In this document: positions 38,379 to 47,252 of the stretch, piece after piece | Layout: each line of letters opens with the position of its first letter | Position numbering within the stretch: position 1 is the first letter of the stretch | NCBI GenBank assembly: GCA_903952205.1 | Contig: CAJBEZ010000064.1 | Span: 156,001 to 220,000, forward strand | Direction: 5' to 3' | From: an uncultured Desulfomonile sp. | Lineage (GTDB): Bacteria; Desulfobacterota; Desulfomonilia; Desulfomonilales; Desulfomonilaceae | DNA: 64,000 nucleotides | Notes under the pieces: model-generated | Seen by the model: only the letters and a program-made list of their open reading frames with translations | Told to the model about the DNA's origin: nothing | Databases searched by the model: none | Translations under genes and position numbers: made by a program

Positions 38379-40751
38379 TCAAACAAGGCCTATTCCCAGA
38401 AAGGATCCGGTAGTTTTAACTAGAAACGCCATTGCGTAGGCCAATAATGTAGTATAGACCATTGCGAAAATGGTCCAGCGCCACAGGCCGGTTTCTCTCC
38501 GTATTACAACGAGCGTCACAAAACAGGGAGCGTATAGCATCACAAAGATTATCAACGTGAAAGCCATCAATGGGTTCCATCCAGGCTCATTTCTCAATTT
38601 CTCAGACAGATTCCACGATTTCTCAGGATTAACAGAACCGAGGCTATAAGCGGTCCCAAGGGTAGAAACCACGACTTCCTTGGCCGCAAATCCCCCCAGG
38701 AGCGCCACATTGGTCCTCCAATCAAAACCTATCGGTAAAAAGACCAACTCTAAAAATGATCCAACCCGACCAGCAAAAGAATTTCTAAGACGTTCTTCTT
38801 GCTCCTTATTTTCCACTTCCAACCTTTTGGCTCTCAAAACTAGAAACTTGCCTGCTACATCTGTATTGATTTCCGGATTTTCCATGAGGCTATAGCGTTG
38901 ATTGGAATCATTGTCAGACTTGTAACCGGACTTTGAAAATGCGGCCAACGCTTTGGTTAGGTCTTTAGCATTGTCGGATTTATGTTCTTTAGTAAACTTT
39001 TCAAAATTTTCCAGTGCCTGAGGGGTCTGTATTACAGAACTCGCTCCGACGTCTTTGATAAATTCGGAATTCAATTTCTCCAGCTTTTTTTGGAAACTTT
39101 GTTGAATTTCCGGAGGCAGACCGGGAAAAGTCATCAAAGCCCAAAACAATACTGAAACGGCTAGAATAACTGTTCCAGCTTTCTTGACATACATCCATGT
39201 CCGTTCCCACGTATGAATCAACAACCCTTGTAAAGTGGGAACTCGATAAGGAGGCAACTCAAGCACAAAAGGCGCAGACGGCCCAGACAGGACTGTGGAA
39301 CGGATTACTCTAGCGGCTAGAAGAGCCATTGCCCAGGATATTAATGTCAGTAGAAACATTATAGAAACCCGGTCACCTGAGAAAAAAGCCCCAATCAGGA
39401 GAGCGTAAACAGGCAACTTGGCGCCGCAATTCATGAGTGGAGCCACAAGGATCGTCACAAGTCTTTCCTTGGGTTCTTTCATTGTACGTGTCGCCATTAT
39501 CCCGGGGACCGCACAACCACCAGCTATACCCCCTGAAACCATCAATGCCAACATCGAGGCGCCATGCAAACCAAAACCGCGTAAGACCCGGTCAAGCATA
39601 AAAGCTATACGGGCCATGTAACCAGTATCCTCCAGGATGGCGATTGCAAAAAACATGAAAGCTATTAACGGCGTAAAACCTAGAACACCTCCTACGCCGG
39701 CAATCACTCCGTTAACCACTAAGGATCTTAAAAGTCCATCAGGAAGAGTTTCGGATACATTCGCCCCCAACCACGCGAAAAAGGATTCCGAATACTGGAC
39801 TAAACTTTCACTGCCGCGAAATGTAAAGAAATAGACGGCGTACAAGACTGCAAACAAAATTATAGGACCCAACAATCGATTCGTTAGAAATTGATCGATA
39901 GATTCACTTAGGTTAACTCTATCTGTCCTTTCTATTTGAACCGTTTGCTTGATAGCCCCTGATATTAGACCGTATCGAGCGTCAGCCAGAACAATTTCGG
40001 GATTATCCCCAAAAATATTTTTTAAGTGTGACCGGCTTTTTTCAACCTGTTCACGAATTGTTTTCCGGTCATCACCGCTGTCAATTTTTTTGACGATTTC
40101 TGAATCGCCCTCAAGCAACTTCACAGCAAGCCAACGAAAAGCCGGCCCTTCGAGAGAATAATTTACATGCCGCAGAAGATTCTGGATTTTTTCCAATTCA
40201 TCTTCAACTTCCGCCCCGTATGTAAATCTCCTGAAATTATCTGACGATTGATTATTTTCAACTTCGAAGACTATCGTTTCAAGTAGAGAATCCAGGCCTA
40301 TGCCCTTTTTCCCATTCGTAAGGATAACGGGGACACCAAGTAAGGAAGAAAGATACGCTTCATCTATTCCAATACCACGTCCCCTGGCGACATCAATCAT
40401 GTTCAGAGCTATCACCAATTTGCAGCCCATCTCAAGCAGTTGAACCGAGAGATACAAATTTCGCTCTAAATTGGCTGCGTCGACGACATTTACCACAAGA
40501 TCGGGAGCGCTATCCACTATGAAATTTCTTGCAATGATTTCTTCAAGCGAATAGGCCGTAAGCGAGTAAGTACCAGGAAGATCCACTACGTGAATCTTGC
40601 GGCCACTATGTGTGACGGTTCCTTCCTTTTTTTCAACTGTTACTCCAGGCCAATTCCCAACATGTTGTCGTGCCCCTGTCAAAGCATTAAATATAGTTGT
40701 TTTCCCTGCGTTGGGATTTCCTGCGAGAGCCACAGTTATTTTTTGTTTCAT
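38379..40751 (-). CDS. feoB: Ferrous-iron transporter FeoB
   Basis: 790 residues. The N-terminal G domain shows [17 protein letters not shown] (G1), DLPGTYSL (G3) and LNMID (G4, here N-M-I-D). The membrane part follows from about residue 290, with the Gate motifs ([24 protein letters not shown], split here; [28 protein letters not shown]). It imports Fe2+ across the inner membrane. A coiled, charged loop near 565-680 separates the last segments, longer than in E. coli. It is nine bases downstream of feoA. Confidence 0.95.
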   Translation of the reverse strand: MKQKITVALAGNPNAGKTTIFNALTGARQHVGNWPGVTVEKKEGTVTHSGRKIHVVDLPGTYSLTAYSLEEIIARNFIVDSAPDLVVNVVDAANLERNLYLSVQLLEMGCKLVIALNMIDVARGRGIGIDEAYLSSLLGVPVILTNGKKGIGLDSLLETIVFEVENNQSSDNFRRFTYGAEVEDELEKIQNLLRHVNYSLEGPAFRWLAVKLLEGDSEIVKKIDSGDDRKTIREQVEKSRSHLKNIFGDNPEIVLADARYGLISGAIKQTVQIERTDRVNLSESIDQFLTNRLLGPIILFAVLYAVYFFTFRGSESLVQYSESFFAWLGANVSETLPDGLLRSLVVNGVIAGVGGVLGFTPLIAFMFFAIAILEDTGYMARIAFMLDRVLRGFGLHGASMLALMVSGGIAGGCAVPGIMATRTMKEPKERLVTILVAPLMNCGAKLPVYALLIGAFFSGDRVSIMFLLTLISWAMALLAARVIRSTVLSGPSAPFVLELPPYRVPTLQGLLIHTWERTWMYVKKAGTVILAVSVLFWALMTFPGLPPEIQQSFQKKLEKLNSEFIKDVGASSVIQTPQALENFEKFTKEHKSDNAKDLTKALAAFSKSGYKSDNDSNQRYSLMENPEINTDVAGKFLVLRAKRLEVENKEQEERLRNSFAGRVGSFLELVFLPIGFDWRTNVALLGGFAAKEVVVSTLGTAYSLGSVNPEKSWNLSEKLRNEPGWNPLMAFTLIIFVMLYAPCFVTLVVIRRETGLWRWTIFAMVYTTLLAYAMAFLVKTTGSFLGIGLV

Positions 40752-40760
40752 TAACGGTCC

Positions 40761-41078
40761 TCAAACAGCTATTTCAGGTTCTCTCATCAAAATATGAGCA
40801 GCCTGTTTTTTTCGCAAAGAAATATGATAACCCCTTATTTCAAATTCCATTGGATCATTGAGAGGCGCATATTTGACGACCTTAATTTCTGTTCCTTTAA
40901 CAAAGCCCATTTCCAACATCCTTAGCCTGAAATCAGAATCACCGCAAACCTGTACTATCTGGCCTTTCTGACCAGGTTTATAATTAGAAAGTTTAACAGT
41001 TTTTTCCGCCAGGCATTTATTGTCTTCTAGGGCAGAGCAATCGAAGCATTTTTTCCGGGATACTGTAGGACTCATCAT
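40761..41078 (-). CDS. feoA: FeoA-domain protein with N-terminal Cys cluster
   Basis: About 105 residues from the ATG at 41078, which has GGAG five bases upstream. The C-terminal SH3-like FeoA domain is clear (LRMLEMGFVKGTEIKVVKYAPLNDP, split here; FEIRGYHISLRKKQA). An N-terminal extension carries C-x2-C-x7-C (KKCFDCSALEDNKC), not part of the standard FeoA domain, which could bind iron. FeoA assists FeoB. It begins the feo operon. Confidence 0.88.
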   Translation of the reverse strand: MMSPTVSRKKCFDCSALEDNKCLAEKTVKLSNYKPGQKGQIVQVCGDSDFRLRMLEMGFVKGTEIKVVKYAPLNDPMEFEIRGYHISLRKKQAAHILMREPEIAV

Positions 41079-41143
41079 GTATTCTCCATCTTGCGGGCAC
41101 GTTAAAACCGACAAGTCTATTTTAATTAGATACATCAAACTTA

Positions 41144-41172
41144 TCTTTAACGTTCACACAAAATATTGTCAA
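41144..41172 (-). promoter_or_regulatory. Candidate promoter of the feo operon
   Basis: On the minus strand TTGACA (41167-41172) is followed after 17 bases by TAAAGA (41144-41149), about 65 bases before the feoA start. GATA...TATC arms (GATAAGTTTGATGTATC) lie just downstream. They are only loosely like a Fur or DtxR operator, so regulation is not claimed. Confidence 0.4.
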
Positions 41173-41315
41173 TATTTAGAGGTCAAAAAAGATGTGCATA
41201 ATTGAATTATATTTCACAATTTTTATCAAGAATGCTCGGGAGGGTAGCAACCAATGAACTGAAAAAACCGAGTTTAAGAAAGATGGGTTCAATGTTTCAA
41301 TAGAGGCATAATTTA

Positions 41316-43175
41316 TCAGGGACCAACAAGCTTTCTTTGCTTGTGGAGCCCTGTATAAATCCATTTATTCCTGATTTTGTAGTTCAAATTAACGCGAGAC
41401 AGATTAAGAGTCGAGATTAAACCGCTGTTCCAGGCGTTTAAGGCCTGTGTCGGATAAAACGGAACCGAATCGGACCAAGGCAGAATTCTACCCCCATTTG
41501 ATGTAAGTGATTTCATTCCAATCCATTTAATGCCATCCGATACAATCCCATCATTCTGACTTAGGTTATCCAATAGCGCCAAATCGGAACCGACTCTTTG
41601 CAATATTACCAAGGAACTGGCCGGCAATGGGCTTTCCATTTTCACGCCACGGCTTATAAATCCTTTTGGTATAAATATCGCCTGCTGATGAAATTCGTTG
41701 GGAGGACAGCTTGAACGCCTGTAAACATAATAGGCCCCCAGGGTAGGGTCACTATATAGCATTTTTACTAACTCTCTAAGACCGTTCCAGCCTCGGAAAA
41801 CAGCTGCTCTTTTATGATAAGATTCGAGATCAACAAATAGCAAATTAGTATTAGGCTCAATATCCGGAACATGGGAAACAAAACTCCGACAAATGGAATT
41901 TCTAATCTTTGAAGCTTCAGTCCAATCAACGATCAAACTCGAGTGAAAAGCTACCATCATCCCAATTAAAACAGACCCCAACACATAGCCGACGTATCGC
42001 GCACGCAAATCGTTCCAGAAAGTCATCAACAGAGCAAATAGTATGGCGCCTCCAAATGACGCGGAAGAATAAATTCTACTGGACCAGTTATAATTAAACC
42101 AGGGCGTATAGCCACCATCAATAAATCCATATTTTGTCAGAACCGTATCAGATATCTTAGGGACTACCGAACCATATCCAGCCAATTGATATGGAGTCAT
42201 TCCCAAAATAATAATAACAAGGGACAAAACCAGTATGTAGTAAGGCTTATCATAATAAGCCTCTCGTGTTTCTTGAGTTTTTAAAGTCTCGGAAGTTTCC
42301 AGATAGTAAAAAAACAATATTATGAGAGAGAAGGCCACCATTCCAAAAATTATGGAACGAACATCCATAGTTGAGAAATCGAAAATTCCCGCTAAATAAA
42401 AAGGAAATAAAGCAATATATGACCAGACCAATTCAAAGGGTGGGACCAGATAACTATGCGAAACAGCGCCCCCTCCCATAAAAACAAACCTGGCGCACAG
42501 GGCAATGATAAACGCAAGGCCTATGCCTGTGCTAATCCTGAAAAGAAATTTTGTGATTGAGTCTGTTTTATTGATTTTGTCATGCAAGGGAACCACAAAC
42601 AAAGGCATGGCCAGTATTAATAAACTCGTGGATTCATAAGTGAAAAAAGCCGCCAAATATAAACAAACAGGTAGAAACAAACCTCCCCATGAGTACCCTC
42701 TCACAGTCCACCTTTGAAATGAAAAAACTGAAATCCAGAAAAAAAGGAGACTCAATCGAGAATTGTCAGTGGTGACCACGTATGTCAGGCATGAAACAGT
42801 AGGAATAAAGAATGCCCCAAAAATCGACGCGGCCACGAAGACTTTTCGATTGGGGAACAGGTTGTATAAACAAGCTCCCATTGCCAAAGAAGCCGCGGCC
42901 AGCAAAGAGATGGAGAAAAAATGAAAAACCGTTTTGTTGAATCCAAATAATTCAAATAAAGTTATCCAGTAAACGCCTTCAATGGGTCTTAATAAATCTT
43001 TTGCGTACAGCCAAACCGAATTAGGAAAACTATTCCAATAAGGCCAACTGAAAATCCACCAATCATCACCTTCAAATCCTACATCTCCAGTGAAATAAGT
43101 TACCAGAAGCCCGTAAATCAGAAAAAATACTCCTGATGAAATAAAAAGAAACCGAGGACTGGCTGAAATTTTCAT
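41316..43175 (-). CDS. Polytopic membrane protein, GT-C glycosyltransferase-like architecture
   Basis: About 619 residues with about eleven hydrophobic segments over the first 430, then a soluble region of about 190. The first extracytoplasmic loop holds an acidic pair (GFEGDDWW, residues near 35-41), as in GT-C transferases such as dolichyl-phosphate-mannose-type enzymes, but no fuller match is visible. It may transfer sugar or another group to an envelope target; this is inference from topology. I start at ATG 43175; a TTG six bases earlier is also in frame. No neighbour suggests a pathway. Confidence 0.72.
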   Translation of the reverse strand: MKISASPRFLFISSGVFFLIYGLLVTYFTGDVGFEGDDWWIFSWPYWNSFPNSVWLYAKDLLRPIEGVYWITLFELFGFNKTVFHFFSISLLAAASLAMGACLYNLFPNRKVFVAASIFGAFFIPTVSCLTYVVTTDNSRLSLLFFWISVFSFQRWTVRGYSWGGLFLPVCLYLAAFFTYESTSLLILAMPLFVVPLHDKINKTDSITKFLFRISTGIGLAFIIALCARFVFMGGGAVSHSYLVPPFELVWSYIALFPFYLAGIFDFSTMDVRSIIFGMVAFSLIILFFYYLETSETLKTQETREAYYDKPYYILVLSLVIIILGMTPYQLAGYGSVVPKISDTVLTKYGFIDGGYTPWFNYNWSSRIYSSASFGGAILFALLMTFWNDLRARYVGYVLGSVLIGMMVAFHSSLIVDWTEASKIRNSICRSFVSHVPDIEPNTNLLFVDLESYHKRAAVFRGWNGLRELVKMLYSDPTLGAYYVYRRSSCPPNEFHQQAIFIPKGFISRGVKMESPLPASSLVILQRVGSDLALLDNLSQNDGIVSDGIKWIGMKSLTSNGGRILPWSDSVPFYPTQALNAWNSGLISTLNLSRVNLNYKIRNKWIYTGLHKQRKLVGP

Positions 43176-43349
43176 GAGCAAACAATTCTGAAAAAAATCT
43201 AATTGCAGGAAGAAATATGTAATCTTCCCTATTTGTTCTAAACCTACATTCTAAACCTAATATGACAAGTCTTCCATATAAATTGTGAACAGACCAAAAA
43301 AATTTATGTCCGCAACAAATATTTTTTCGAAAATACAATTTTTTTCATA

Positions 43350-43374
43350 ACGTGTGTCCCCATTTGACACACGT
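43350..43374. repeat. Perfect 9-base inverted repeat at edge of accessory patch
   Basis: ACGTGTGTC (43350-43358) and GACACACGT (43366-43374) are exact complements with a seven-base spacer, and the sequence continues TGGGG, which can also pair with the CCCCA in the spacer. It lies 41 bases before the ATG of the next gene and may be an operator, a stem-loop or a border of inserted DNA. Confidence 0.8.
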
Positions 43375-43415
43375 GGGGTGGATAATGGAGTCATCATGAG
43401 GAAAGGGAGTCTTAG

Positions 43416-43745
43416 ATGGCGGCGCATGAGAATGATTTTTATGGAATTGGTTACTGCATTGACCGCCCGGCAAATGAAGCAAGTGAGATCAAGACGGTAA
43501 GAAACCTGGCTAGCCGGCAAAGGAGGTTGGAAATGACGATCAAAAACCTGTTCAATGCGTTTCTTGACGTTCACGCGCAGGAACATCCGTTTAATGTTGA
43601 GGAACGTTTCCTAAAGCTCCCCTGGGATGATCAACAGCGCATTTTAAATGTCGCCATCAGTCTAATGATGGCAAAACCGCGCATGGCTGATTTGCTGATG
43701 CAGAGGATATCGGACGATTCCTATCGAAAATTGCCCGATTGTTGA
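43416..43745 (+). CDS. Small hypothetical protein
   Basis: 109 residues, not recognised. The sequence is soluble, helical-looking and moderately charged, with a central NLFNAFLDVHAQEH. GGGAG lies six bases before the ATG. Downstream, in a different frame, a small hydrophobic frame and a secreted protein follow. The base use looks richer in G+C than the core genes around, which fits an acquired patch. Confidence 0.6.
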   Translation: MAAHENDFYGIGYCIDRPANEASEIKTVRNLASRQRRLEMTIKNLFNAFLDVHAQEHPFNVEERFLKLPWDDQQRILNVAISLMMAKPRMADLLMQRISDDSYRKLPDC

Positions 43746-43807
43746 GGGAAATCAGGGAAGATGGCCACGTGTTGAACAAGATAAGGACTTACGCTCAGAG
43801 GTGATTC

Positions 43808-43912
43808 ATAGAATTATTCTTTGTAATTTGGATCGTTTGGACCCTGATTGGTCTTGGGACCAACTGGGGATATGGCTGGCGTAATGATGACGATGATCAC
43901 AGGAGGAGATAA
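43808..43912 (+). CDS. Possible tiny membrane protein without a standard start
   Basis: A 34-codon open frame ends right at the next gene's ATG (TAA at 43910-43912). Its product would be a single hydrophobic helix (ELFFVIWIVWTLIGLG) followed by NWGYGWRNDDDDHRRR. No ATG, GTG or TTG lies in frame at the beginning (first codons are ATA GAA), although AGAGGTG sits just upstream. It could use a rare start, or be a frameshifted remnant. Low confidence. Confidence 0.3.
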   Translation: MELFFVIWIVWTLIGLGTNWGYGWRNDDDDHRRR

Positions 43913-44170
43913 ATGTATCTAATCATTCAATATTTACTGGCAATTCTGGTTGTTACGGGTGTGGTATTGCCGTCTAAATCATTCGGGGGGGATTATTTGT
44001 ATCTGGACAAGCAGGGGAAAGTGAAAGGTTGGGCGACAGATGATGGAGACACGGTCAGGTTTTTCGACAAATCCTTCAACCCAAGAGGTTTTTACGATCG
44101 TGACACCAACACCACCTTTGATAAGAATAATCGCCCCACCGGCACAATTTATGATTTTGATAGGGATTAG
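43913..44170 (+). CDS. Small exported protein of unknown function
   Basis: 85 residues. A signal peptide spans about 1-25 (LIIQYLLAILVVTGVVLPSKSFG). The mature part is a short, polar repeat-like run with FDKSFNPRG and FDKNNRPTG, resembling small beta-hairpin repeats. AGGAGGAG lies directly upstream (43901-43908). The family is unknown. It sits in the patch of small or exported genes. Confidence 0.68.
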   Translation: MYLIIQYLLAILVVTGVVLPSKSFGGDYLYLDKQGKVKGWATDDGDTVRFFDKSFNPRGFYDRDTNTTFDKNNRPTGTIYDFDRD

Positions 44171-44280
44171 GTATAATTGCTGGAAGCATGAAACCAAAAT
44201 AGTTATTACTAGGATCAAAATGGCGCTACTGCCATTAGTCAGCGAAGTTTCTGATCGAAGCGTAACCGAGGGTATGTGTC

Positions 44281-44793
44281 ATGACAGACGCACCGATAGT
44301 TGATGAGAAATCTGCCGCTATTTTTATTGTTTGTCTCTTCTACGCCCTTCACATGGTAGAGGAGTTTTCTTTCGGGTTTGTTGAATGGGCAGATCGTTAT
44401 TTTGGTCGCTTCGACTGGAAACAAAACTTGCTGGGGAATTCTATATTCTTTGTGTTTGTCGTTGCGGCTTGTTGGGGGTATTATGAAAATCAGACCAGAT
44501 TCCTCTGGGCTGGAATGTCGGTCATAATGTGGATTTTGGCCAATTCCTTCATTCACATTTCATGTACTATACTCGGCCGTGAGTATTCTCCCGGTGTCGT
44601 CACAGCAGCAGGTATTTACATTCCGGGCGGCGTATATTTCCTTGTGAAGTGGGGCGGACTAGGTTTGCTGAGCTGGAGCAACATCATTTTTTCATTCCTG
44701 GTAGGAGCGATACTTTTTATGCTTCTCCCCACATTCGCAAGGGCAGTGCATTTTCATGCTCAGCTTGCAAGGATATTTCATCTGGTCAAGTGA
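44281..44793 (+). CDS. HXXEE-domain membrane protein
   Basis: 170 residues with about five membrane segments. The name-giving motif His24-M-V-Glu27-Glu28 lies in the first helix, and a conserved NSFIH follows near 88-92. These are the putative metal-binding or catalytic residues of the HXXEE family, whose function is unknown. The ATG at 44281 follows GAGGGTATGTGTC. A terminator follows the gene after about 100 bases. Confidence 0.8.
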   Translation: MTDAPIVDEKSAAIFIVCLFYALHMVEEFSFGFVEWADRYFGRFDWKQNLLGNSIFFVFVVAACWGYYENQTRFLWAGMSVIMWILANSFIHISCTILGREYSPGVVTAAGIYIPGGVYFLVKWGGLGLLSWSNIIFSFLVGAILFMLLPTFARAVHFHAQLARIFHLVK

Positions 44794-44895
44794 TTCCGCA
44801 TCAATGTGGCTCCGGGCTGGTGGGTCTATTTTGGTCCTTTTCTATTTCTTGAGTAATTCCCTAAGTCAAATTATTCTCATAGCAGTTGAAAGTTT

Positions 44896-44940
44896 ACCCC
44901 ACCTGCAATGTTACCGTTGGCATGTTGGTGGGGATTTTTT
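44896..44940 (+). terminator. Probable terminator after the HXXEE gene
   Basis: ACCCCACC pairs with GGTGGGG across about 23 bases, with an inner TGCAA/TTGGCA helix, followed by ATTTTTTT. It would end plus-strand transcription from the HXXEE gene. Confidence 0.6.
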
Positions 44941-45049
44941 TGCTTGAATATTGATTCTATCATTTCATAACTGAAAGTAAGGGGACTGTGACCATCACAG
45001 AACGCCTATGACTCACAGGAATTTTGGAGAAACATGTTGCCTTTGCCAA

Positions 45050-45709
45050 CTATTTGCTCTTCGGAAGCCCAACACTCTGGGCGGCCATTATCCTCTGGGT
45101 CGGCTTCAATTTGAGGGTTTGAGATAATTTCTCTTTGTCGATAGATACGCGGAATCCTGTGTTCAGTCCTTCGGATGCACAATACAGATAAACGTTCTCA
45201 GCCACAAAGCCTGTATCCATTCCAGCGAGAATCAGCTTACCCCCTTCTTCACCCTCACTCATTTTCTCGAGATCCGCGACAAAGACGAGATGAACTGGTG
45301 CGTCCTTAAATGTAGCCTGTGTATAGGTCAGCGAGCGGATGTCTCCTGCCACAATCGGGACCAAGGCGTTTCCTTTCGGATCATAAAGATACATTCCCAT
45401 AGTAGTCGCTACATAGACTTCAATCTCTTGCCAATTCTTGGCCGACGGAGCGGTGCGTCTTCCTGAATCGGGACGATTTATCCCGCAGGCTGACCAGAGG
45501 AGGCTTGAAAGAGTCTGTTCCGAAAGGTTATCAAGAGCGTATGTGCGCGTGGTTTTCCTGTCTTTGAGCGCCTGGGCCAAAGATTTACTTTCGTTCAGTT
45601 TGGGCTCGGGTAGTTGAATTGACTTCATTTCCTGGCCAGAAGCCGGAAGAAGCATACCTGCGAAGAACACTAAAGATGCTATGATAGCAATGAGTTTCTC
45701 TTTTTTCAT
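45050..45709 (-). CDS. Exported SagB-type nitroreductase
   Basis: 219 residues. A Sec signal peptide (residues about 1-26, ending LLPASGQE) precedes a nitroreductase/SagB-like fold: DRKTTRTYALDNLSEQTLS, RRTAPSAKNWQEIEVYV (FMN-binding region), and GMDTGFVAENVYLYCASEGL. The FMN enzymes of this group are normally cytoplasmic. Here the signal peptide implies export, so a periplasmic redox or cofactor-modifying role is possible. AAAGGAACC lies before the ATG. It is alone on the minus strand in the patch. Confidence 0.85.
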   Translation of the reverse strand: MKKEKLIAIIASLVFFAGMLLPASGQEMKSIQLPEPKLNESKSLAQALKDRKTTRTYALDNLSEQTLSSLLWSACGINRPDSGRRTAPSAKNWQEIEVYVATTMGMYLYDPKGNALVPIVAGDIRSLTYTQATFKDAPVHLVFVADLEKMSEGEEGGKLILAGMDTGFVAENVYLYCASEGLNTGFRVSIDKEKLSQTLKLKPTQRIMAAQSVGLPKSK

Positions 45710-46510
45710 CTGGTTCCTTTTCTAATTTGGCATTGTTGGAATGTCATGGCTCGCTGAAAGCGAGGTCAAATCAAGCTAGGGTTTATCATCGTAAATAAAC
45801 GCTGTCTTGCGCATAACGTTTTTGCTACGGCGCCTTTGAGAGACTTCCAAAGCATCAGAGCTATAGCGAACGTTCCTGACACCATAAAAACTTCGCCTGC
45901 CGATGTGCCAAGATATCGAATCCCTTAAACAGCCAATGCTTCATATCTGGGAATTTGCAGATGGTATTGCATTGACCCGCCTGTAAAGGAGAGAGATCTA
46001 GGGACCTTTTTTGCAAAAAGCCCCTAAGATTTAAAAGTATCGCTATGAAATTATTTTTCCTGCTTCCTTAGAGCACTTTAAGGTCTTGCTCAGGACCGGA
46101 GAGGACAGCCGTCGCTACAATGAGCGATTCTGGGAACCATATATCTTTTCATTATTGTCTCCTTTCAGATTATTCAAATCATTGCCTACCTTATTACTAA
46201 AGTATGAACAGGGCAGGCTGTTTGTCAAGTCATAAAAACCACTTGAAAACTATTATGGTTGAAGTCGGGCGCTATTAATAAGAAAGGATCATATATTAAA
46301 TGAGAACGGACTGTATTTTCGTCTGGGACGGCGCCGGGTATCCGCCACGATTTGCTGAGCTAGAACAATGAAGAAACTAGTCAAGAATCCGGATTGAACA
46401 GTCCTCAGTAAGAATTGGCATTGGTTGCATACAATTTTGCAGAGTAACTGTTTTTCAATTGGTTGACGTCAACAGGTATTGTGTGTTGATTGTAACCTGG
46501 GATGAAGTAA
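45710..46510. other. Long gap with apparent gene remnants
   Basis: No intact gene was found in these 801 bases. Signs of decay are visible on the minus strand. An AAAGGAG followed by ATG near 46160 opens only 20 codons (MKRYMVPRIAHC...), while a shifted frame reads a hydrophobic LIVATAVLSGPEQ, like a broken signal peptide. A 55-codon open stretch without a start (GIRYLGTSAGEVFMVSGTF...) lies near 45.75-45.93 kb. On the plus strand a 23-codon frame starts at about 46301. Confidence 0.45.
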
Positions 46511-47116
46511 ATGCCGTTGAGAATGGGCGCCAGACACATGATCGACCCTCGTATCGAAACTTTGATTGCATCGTTTTATCACGACCCCCTGGCCCAATTT
46601 TTTTGGCCGAATGAGGAACTCCGAGTCAAACAGCTTTCCGCAGGATTGGAATTTCTCCTGAAATTGTCATCGATGATATTGAGTTCTGAGACAGCGAACA
46701 GGAAGTGCGCCGGGGTGATTGGAGCGACTCGACCAGGAAGGTATCCACCTCCCTTTTTTCACTCGATGGTTGCGCTAATCAGATTGATATTGAATTTGTT
46801 GTATCTTACGCCCCTGCGTGAAATGACAAAAATGACCAGCGTCTATAATCAGTTTGATAAGATACACCCCCAGCAACCTCATTGGTACATCGCTCTCCTG
46901 GGAGTGCATCCGGATCAACAGGGCAAAGGACTTGGAGGGGAACTGTTAAGGCCGGTTCTTCAGCAGGCGGACAAAGAGAGCGTAATCGTCTACCTGGAGT
47001 GTTCCAATCCAAACAGCCTTGATTTTTATCGAAAATATGGATTTGAGGTGATAAAGGAAATCGTGCCGGTTCGCGGCTGCCCACCTATTTGGGGACTGGT
47101 GCGGAAACCAATGTGA
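46511..47116 (+). CDS. GNAT-family N-acetyltransferase
   Basis: 201 residues. The acetyl-CoA-binding motif is LLGVHPDQQGKGLGGELL near residues 126-143, followed by VYLECSNPNSLDFYRKYGFEV. The N-terminal third is atypical. This resembles toxin- or drug-resistance-type GNATs, but the substrate cannot be read. The gene follows the gap with remnants and precedes an exported esterase by about 135 bases on the same strand. Confidence 0.78.
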   Translation: MPLRMGARHMIDPRIETLIASFYHDPLAQFFWPNEELRVKQLSAGLEFLLKLSSMILSSETANRKCAGVIGATRPGRYPPPFFHSMVALIRLILNLLYLTPLREMTKMTSVYNQFDKIHPQQPHWYIALLGVHPDQQGKGLGGELLRPVLQQADKESVIVYLECSNPNSLDFYRKYGFEVIKEIVPVRGCPPIWGLVRKPM

Positions 47117-47252
47117 GTCCAGCGAACCGTCTTGAACTAATAGTGACATTCTTACTGCGCTGAGAAGCGTCCTGGCGTCTTTCACTTAGGACTCATTTTC
47201 ACCATACAGCACAATAGCATATCAGCAGGAAATCCTGACAATGGAGAAAACC

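Noticed and set aside
41120-41150. Fur or DtxR operator before feoA
   Set aside because: Only the outer GATA/TATC arms match; the centre is not symmetric, so no operator is called.
43257-43586. 109-codon minus-strand open frame opposite the small gene at 43416
   Set aside because: No ribosome site and it crosses the inverted repeat; the plus-strand gene has a good ribosome site.
44040-44303. 87-codon plus frame spanning two small genes
   Set aside because: It overlaps both the exported-protein gene and the HXXEE start in another frame and has no ribosome site.
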